From: Nymphaea colorata
Taxonomy: Eukaryota > Streptophyta > Magnoliopsida > Nymphaeales > Nymphaeaceae
Direction of reading: 5' to 3'
Assembly (NCBI RefSeq): GCF_008831285.2
Contig: NC_045138.2
Coordinates: 23,779,934 to 23,843,933, forward strand
Length of the DNA stretch: 64,000 nucleotides
The notes below the pieces were generated by a model, which saw only the letters and a list, made by a program, of their open reading frames with translations, did no database searches and was not told the DNA's origin. Every line of letters begins with the position of its first letter. The stretch's first letter is position 1. This document shows, one piece after another, positions 59,324-64,000 of this stretch. Position numbers and translations under genes: made by a program.

Positions 59324-60913
59324 TTTCTATAATTGGTTCCAAACTATCTAGACCTTAAAGGGGTGTCAAACTAGCACAAGTTGACCCAAGTCCAAACCTG
59401 TAACTCGGGCCTATCGATGTTAATATATCATATTTGAATCAGATATCCGATCAAATCGATTCACAAAAAATTAGATATGAAAAGAAAATTAATATCCAAT
59501 TAAGAAATCAAATTAGATTTAGATTTAAAAAATGACATTTGCTCGGATTCTAAACAGATTTATTTTTAGACAAATATCTTCTATCTACCACTGCCCTTAC
59601 ATGTTGAAAATTGACAAATTTGGTTCAAAATTCGGATTTGGATATGAATATAAAAATCAAATTCAGATGGAATTCGAATTGTAAAATCAGATCTGAGATT
59701 CGGATATAAATATATTTTTCTTTCAAATCTAAATTCAAATATGAATATGTGAATATTCAAAAAAATAAATATGATTAAGAGTATATCTAATAAGAATTGA
59801 ATCCACTAACTGTGATTTTGAGTCCCAAAATGCTACCCAGATCCCCCCCTACCCATGAGGGTGTTGGGCTCCAGCACGAACGTCCTACGTGTTAGGGCAT
59901 AGGGACGTCAGAGTGCGACCTGACACCTCCCCAACTAGAAGATTTTTTTGTTTAGTCCTTGTGTCAGCTGGTTGCTTTTACCAGGAAATGATTACATGAT
60001 TGTTGGCATCAACCATTTCATATACTCATCTGGAAAACATAGATTACGAGAAATCTATGGTTCATAAAGTTGAAAATGAAGGAAAATATGATATGGACTG
60101 TTTGTTTCGAATCACAGGAACTGAATAATGTAGAGGATCAACAAATCACTCGAGCATTACAGATTCAGCTAGACAGTCTTGTTGACAGATGGCTTATTCT
60201 AGTCCACAAGAATGGGTCATACAGCAAGCAAGGAATTGCCTTTAGTGTAAGACATGCATTTTGATGGCTGGCATAGTTTTGCAGGAACAGAGTACAAATA
60301 AAGCTGACGACATCTTGTTATCACTCTTTATACCTTAAAAAATGAACTTTTCATTCTCCAAAAGAAAAAGAATCCATAAGTTTTTACTCCTTAGTTTATG
60401 CTTTTCAGTTTTCAGTAGATCAAACGAATATTCAAAAATCAATGTTTGTTACAGAATTTGATTGTCAGGCCCAGAATGGTACCTTAGCCCAAATGTCATA
60501 TTGTGACCTGTCACACCTTTGACCATGTCATATTTGTGAACAGCCATGCAAACTGAAAAACATCCCCATTGCTCTTACAGCCAAAATACACTTCATAGGT
60601 AAAGTAATTAACAAATAGTAAATTATCACAACAAAATTACCTTAACATGTACTTTATAGAGATACTAAGTATAAAAGGCAGAACCCATTGGAGCTTTTCA
60701 TGCTCTTTGGATGTAGAAACATGCTTCAGATTTGAAGACATATGATTGGATTTTCCTGTAGATACAATCCAACCATCCGTAGTTTTTCTAGGGACAAGGG
60801 CAAGATGATTGCGTATTAGTGTCATTGGAAATTTGGAATGGTTCTTAGAAAATATATGGGCCTTGTTGATCTACCGGAAACCCTTGCTAAATCATCCCTA
60901 GAGACAATTTACG
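59324..60913. other. Intergenic DNA, no gene recognised
   Basis: AT-rich, with many repeats of ATTCGAAT/GATTTGGATA-like words at 59.4-59.8 kb. A 64-codon open frame near 60.07-60.26 kb is unrecognised. Confidence 0.45.
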
Positions 60914-61312
60914 CAGTGTCACAGATATCAAGATATTTTTGGAAATATTGTGATATTTACAACTAAAAATAAAAAAGATAAAAAATCATGAAAAAATCGT
61001 GATATTTTGAAAAAAAAAGGAAAATATATTTATTGTGTTATTTTCGCTATTTTTCCCCATTTTTTCTCCTTTTAAAGTTAGATATCATCAAGGATACAAA
61101 TTTAAACTTAAATTAAATTATTTTTCATCATTTTTATCATCATCAAACATTGTTTTTAGTTTTTATCACTTTTATCTAGTTTTATTTATGTTTTCTTTTA
61201 GTTTCTTATTCATTTCATATTTACCTAATTGTTTGAAATTTTTTCATTTTTTAAAGTATCTCAAGTTCTTCCTGAGGAAAACGACTTCCCAAGTATGATC
61301 TTTGTGACAATG
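60914..61312 (+). mobile_element. hAT-like MITE, family 2, copy 2
   Basis: A 399-bp AT-rich block starting CAGTGTCACAGATATC whose inverted end reads CATTGTCACAAAGATC. Flanking 8-mers AATTTACG and AATTTGAG agree at six positions. The middle matches copy 1 well (TTTTCATCATTTTTAT and AGTTTTATTTATGTTTTC). Confidence 0.78.
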
Positions 61313-61618
61313 AATTTGAGCATTTTCATGTTTCAGAGTCTAAATTTTTAGGATGACCAATAAGGTCCTAGAACTGTTTCCACGAGTGGCCATATTTCTT
61401 ACAACAAGTGCCAAGCCTAGTTCCTGGTTTTCAAATATTATTTCTTTTTCTTATTGGCCACTAACACTTGATTGGAAGACATGATAGCATGAAACACAAG
61501 TTTTACCAATTCATGGTCAGTCGCATATCCTCAATCCTCATAACATTTTGACCCTTTTGTTCATGTTGTATAGTAGAAAAATGTAATTAAAAGAAGTAAG
61601 AAATGTAATCATCAATAC

Positions 61619-61762
61619 CTAGCTTTTCATGTCATCATAAGCTTCACCAAGATGAGCTCCGACGTTGAAGATTTGATCCTCCTGCAATTGTTGTTGAAGT
61701 ATATCAAGACCAAAGGTTAGGTGACAACGTTGAAGAAGATAGATGAGGTCAGCATCAAAACA
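61619..61762 (-). other. Possible last exon of an unidentified reverse-strand gene
   Basis: A 47-codon open frame ending in TAG and rich in plausible protein sequence (DADLIYLLQRCHLTFGLD, then NVGAHLGEAYDDMKS). It directly follows a strong acceptor with a long pyrimidine tract (TTCTCCTTCTCCAG). A donor-like GTAGGT 113 bp upstream follows another coding-looking stretch (LELPSSKYNFAGEPHN), but upstream frames contain stops, so the gene model does not close. I do not recognise the family. It may be a pseudogene. Confidence 0.3.
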
Positions 61763-64000
61763 CTGGAGAAGGAGAAGAAGAGGTGAGAGAAGTGTCCCTT
61801 GGCTTCAAATCCACCAAACAGATAGGGAAATTTGACTTTGCATGTATTATGCCAGGAAAGTCATCTAATACCTACATTGTGTGGTTCTCCTGCAAAGTTG
61901 TACTTGGAACTTGGAAGCTCCAGTCTAATAGCAAAGACATTCATCAATGAATCTCATCAATCTAAGAGCTGCAATAGAAGCAGTACATTGCACCACCTGT
62001 ACTACAAACAAAAAGAAAATGCTTTTAGAAGCTTGACTCATCATATCACCACACTGCACTGCAACACTGCTATTGGCAGCATGACAAGTAACATAAAAAT
62101 GAGGCTAGCTAGCTGTAACGGACACAATGAGCTAGGAAACAAAAAACATAGGAAACAAGACTGATAAGTAGAAGATATTAGAGTCTCACAGAACTCAAGT
62201 CAACAATGGACCAATGTCAGGCATGACTTATTTAATAATTCAAAGAGCCTTAGTTGATCATTTGACTATGCTCACTCCGGTATATATCATGATGTTCATG
62301 CTTAGGTGACAGAAAAAATCCCAACTTCCTAACCTGAACAATTAAGGCTATTTCAAATCAATAGAGAGCTTTGTAGAAGATGACGACATTTAGAATATTA
62401 AAAGATGAGGTGAGGCATAAAAAAAAAAACTTAAATCACTTGGAGGCACTTCTTTACCGTGGGATTCTGAGCCCGGAGTTAGACTAAACCCTACCATCAA
62501 TTGACTGCAAGCATAAATTGTATAGATCCTTTAGACGAAATCTGAATTCAAGTGTCCATTTGCTATAGTTCAAGAAAGAATAGCATTACCATCCAAGTAT
62601 GGAAGATTCATTATAATATCAAAAGTATATGAAAGGAAAAGTTCTAAGCCAAATGAACCTGACAAGAAAATATAAATTTTCTGCTTTGTTTTTATCCCAC
62701 TTCAGTCATTTAGTATGTAACAAATTGTCGTTATAGAAACATATATTCACTGTGCAAACTAAGCATATGTAACTTCTCCCAACTGTTTGAAATTTTATAC
62801 CAGCATACAAGACAAATCTTAGATCCTCATCTATCCAATGTCAAATGTCAATAGGCATATAACTATCAATAGACATATAACTGCAGAAAAACATAGAACT
62901 TTAGTAAGGCAACATAAACCAATACTTGAGTGAATTTCCGACTGCCATAAAGTTGAACACATGCATTGATATAGTATTGTCGTACACTGAAAAGGGAAAA
63001 TCTCAACAACACAACGTCTATTGAAATCTGCCACCAGAATGCTGCAACTTTAAATAATTTCCAGTGTTTGGTATATCTAACCTACATAACTACATGCGTC
63101 TGATTCTGCATTTGTTTGCATGGATTCATAGAAAGGCGGGTAGTTAGGACTTAGGAGTTAGGATTCATCGGAATTATTTGACAATTCATGAAGAGAAAAC
63201 ATTCAATTCTTGATTCAGCGTTCCCATCAATGATATTCTGCAACCTTCATGTTCAGGAATGGCTTGAATAGTCCCATACATTTCTTCGAATATACTCGAT
63301 AAAAAACAAAACGCCAGCATAAAGGTAAGGAATTAAAATCAGAACATAGATATAGTCCTTTCTTGAACACAAAAATCGCAAATACAATGGCAGACATACA
63401 ATTTGGCAAACACAAGCAATATCAAAAAATGATACATCATAACTTGACAATTGTTTTAAAGGATTGCCAAAAAAAAAGGAAAAAAAAATCACTGTACCTT
63501 AAGGGAAAGGTAAAAATTTATAAATAAAAACGAAATGAATCAAATTAATCATCAGGGTTTGCAGATCAGCAGACAATCACGTCAAATCCTTGCACAGCTC
63601 AAAAAGATTGACATCCACATTACTGAGAAAAGTGAATCCAGGGTAGCAACTTAGTGGAAGAGAATTGAGAATAGACAACAAAATATACATATACATGATC
63701 CCCCATTCTTTTTTTCCTTTCTTGCTTTGGTCAGAACAAGATCTGAACCAAATCCCACATGCACACATGACAAAAGGACTGGAGAACGAGTAATGACTCC
63801 ATCCTGCTGGAGCCATCCTAAGCCTAGGTGCCCTGGATCAGACATCATGCAAGAGAGGGAGTGACAGCGAATACCTGGTACCTTTGTTGGTGGTGGGACT
63901 CTAACGAAGATGTCCAAAGAGGAAGTGCTTGTCATCCTAATAGTGTGGGAAAATGCAGGGATTTGCTCCTGCCTAGAATTCCTCCAGACGCAAAGAGAGA
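61763..64000. other. Right edge, no firm gene
   Basis: Apart from coding-like patches on the reverse strand near 61.87-61.94, 62.43-62.50 and 63.87-63.94 kb, nothing is recognised. The last patch begins MTSTSSLDIFVRVPPPTK and could be an exon of a gene continuing past the window. Confidence 0.3.

Noticed and set aside
1-64000. CRISPR arrays, operons, rRNA or tRNA genes
   Set aside because: The window is plant nuclear DNA. I saw no spaced direct-repeat array, no rRNA core sequence and no convincing tRNA cloverleaf, though a covariance-model scan could still reveal a tRNA.

Overview
This is a window of flowering-plant nuclear DNA. It carries spliced genes with GT-AG introns of up to about 11 kb, many copies of Ty1/copia retrotransposons in different states of decay, short inverted-repeat DNA transposons, and AT-rich intergenic DNA with microsatellites. 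No bacterial, organellar or viral gene set is visible. The first exons of all three genes are clearly richer in G+C than their downstream exons. This fits a monocot or early-diverging angiosperm better than a typical core eudicot, but I cannot name the species.

Layout. 1-4252: intergenic, with the 5' end of a reverse-strand copia element near 2400-2744. 4253-12463 (+): AXR4, an ER protein needed for AUX1 auxin-carrier localisation. It has two exons split by a 6.6-kb intron that holds a decayed copia element, and that element is itself split by a hAT-like MITE. 12464-21780: intergenic, with a fragment of a GAR synthetase (PUR2) pseudogene near 15.1 kb and a reverse-strand PIF/Harbinger transposase remnant at 18.8-19.9 kb. 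21859-23465 (+): a two-exon F-box/LysM protein like Arabidopsis At1g55000. 25366-56501 (+): a complete 13-exon plastid-type Xaa-Pro aminopeptidase (APP2-like, 708 aa) spread over 31 kb. Its introns 4, 7 and 12 are inflated by at least four copia-derived pieces. 56502-64000: no firmly identified gene; it holds one more MITE and a possible exon of an unknown reverse-strand gene.

The three genes are ordinary single-copy-type plant genes, not an operon or a pathway. AXR4 and the LysM/F-box gene are also neighbours in Arabidopsis (At1g54990 and At1g55000 as I recall them), so the pair looks like conserved microsynteny.

The most interesting material is in the repeats. There are two small hAT-like MITE families whose ends I could define by 8-bp target duplications (two and three copies). 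Two related copia elements share a strong hairpin at the same distance from the primer-binding site although its sequence differs. Intron 7 of the APP2-like gene has a nested structure with the same LTR family facing inward from both sides. I see no new multi-gene system.
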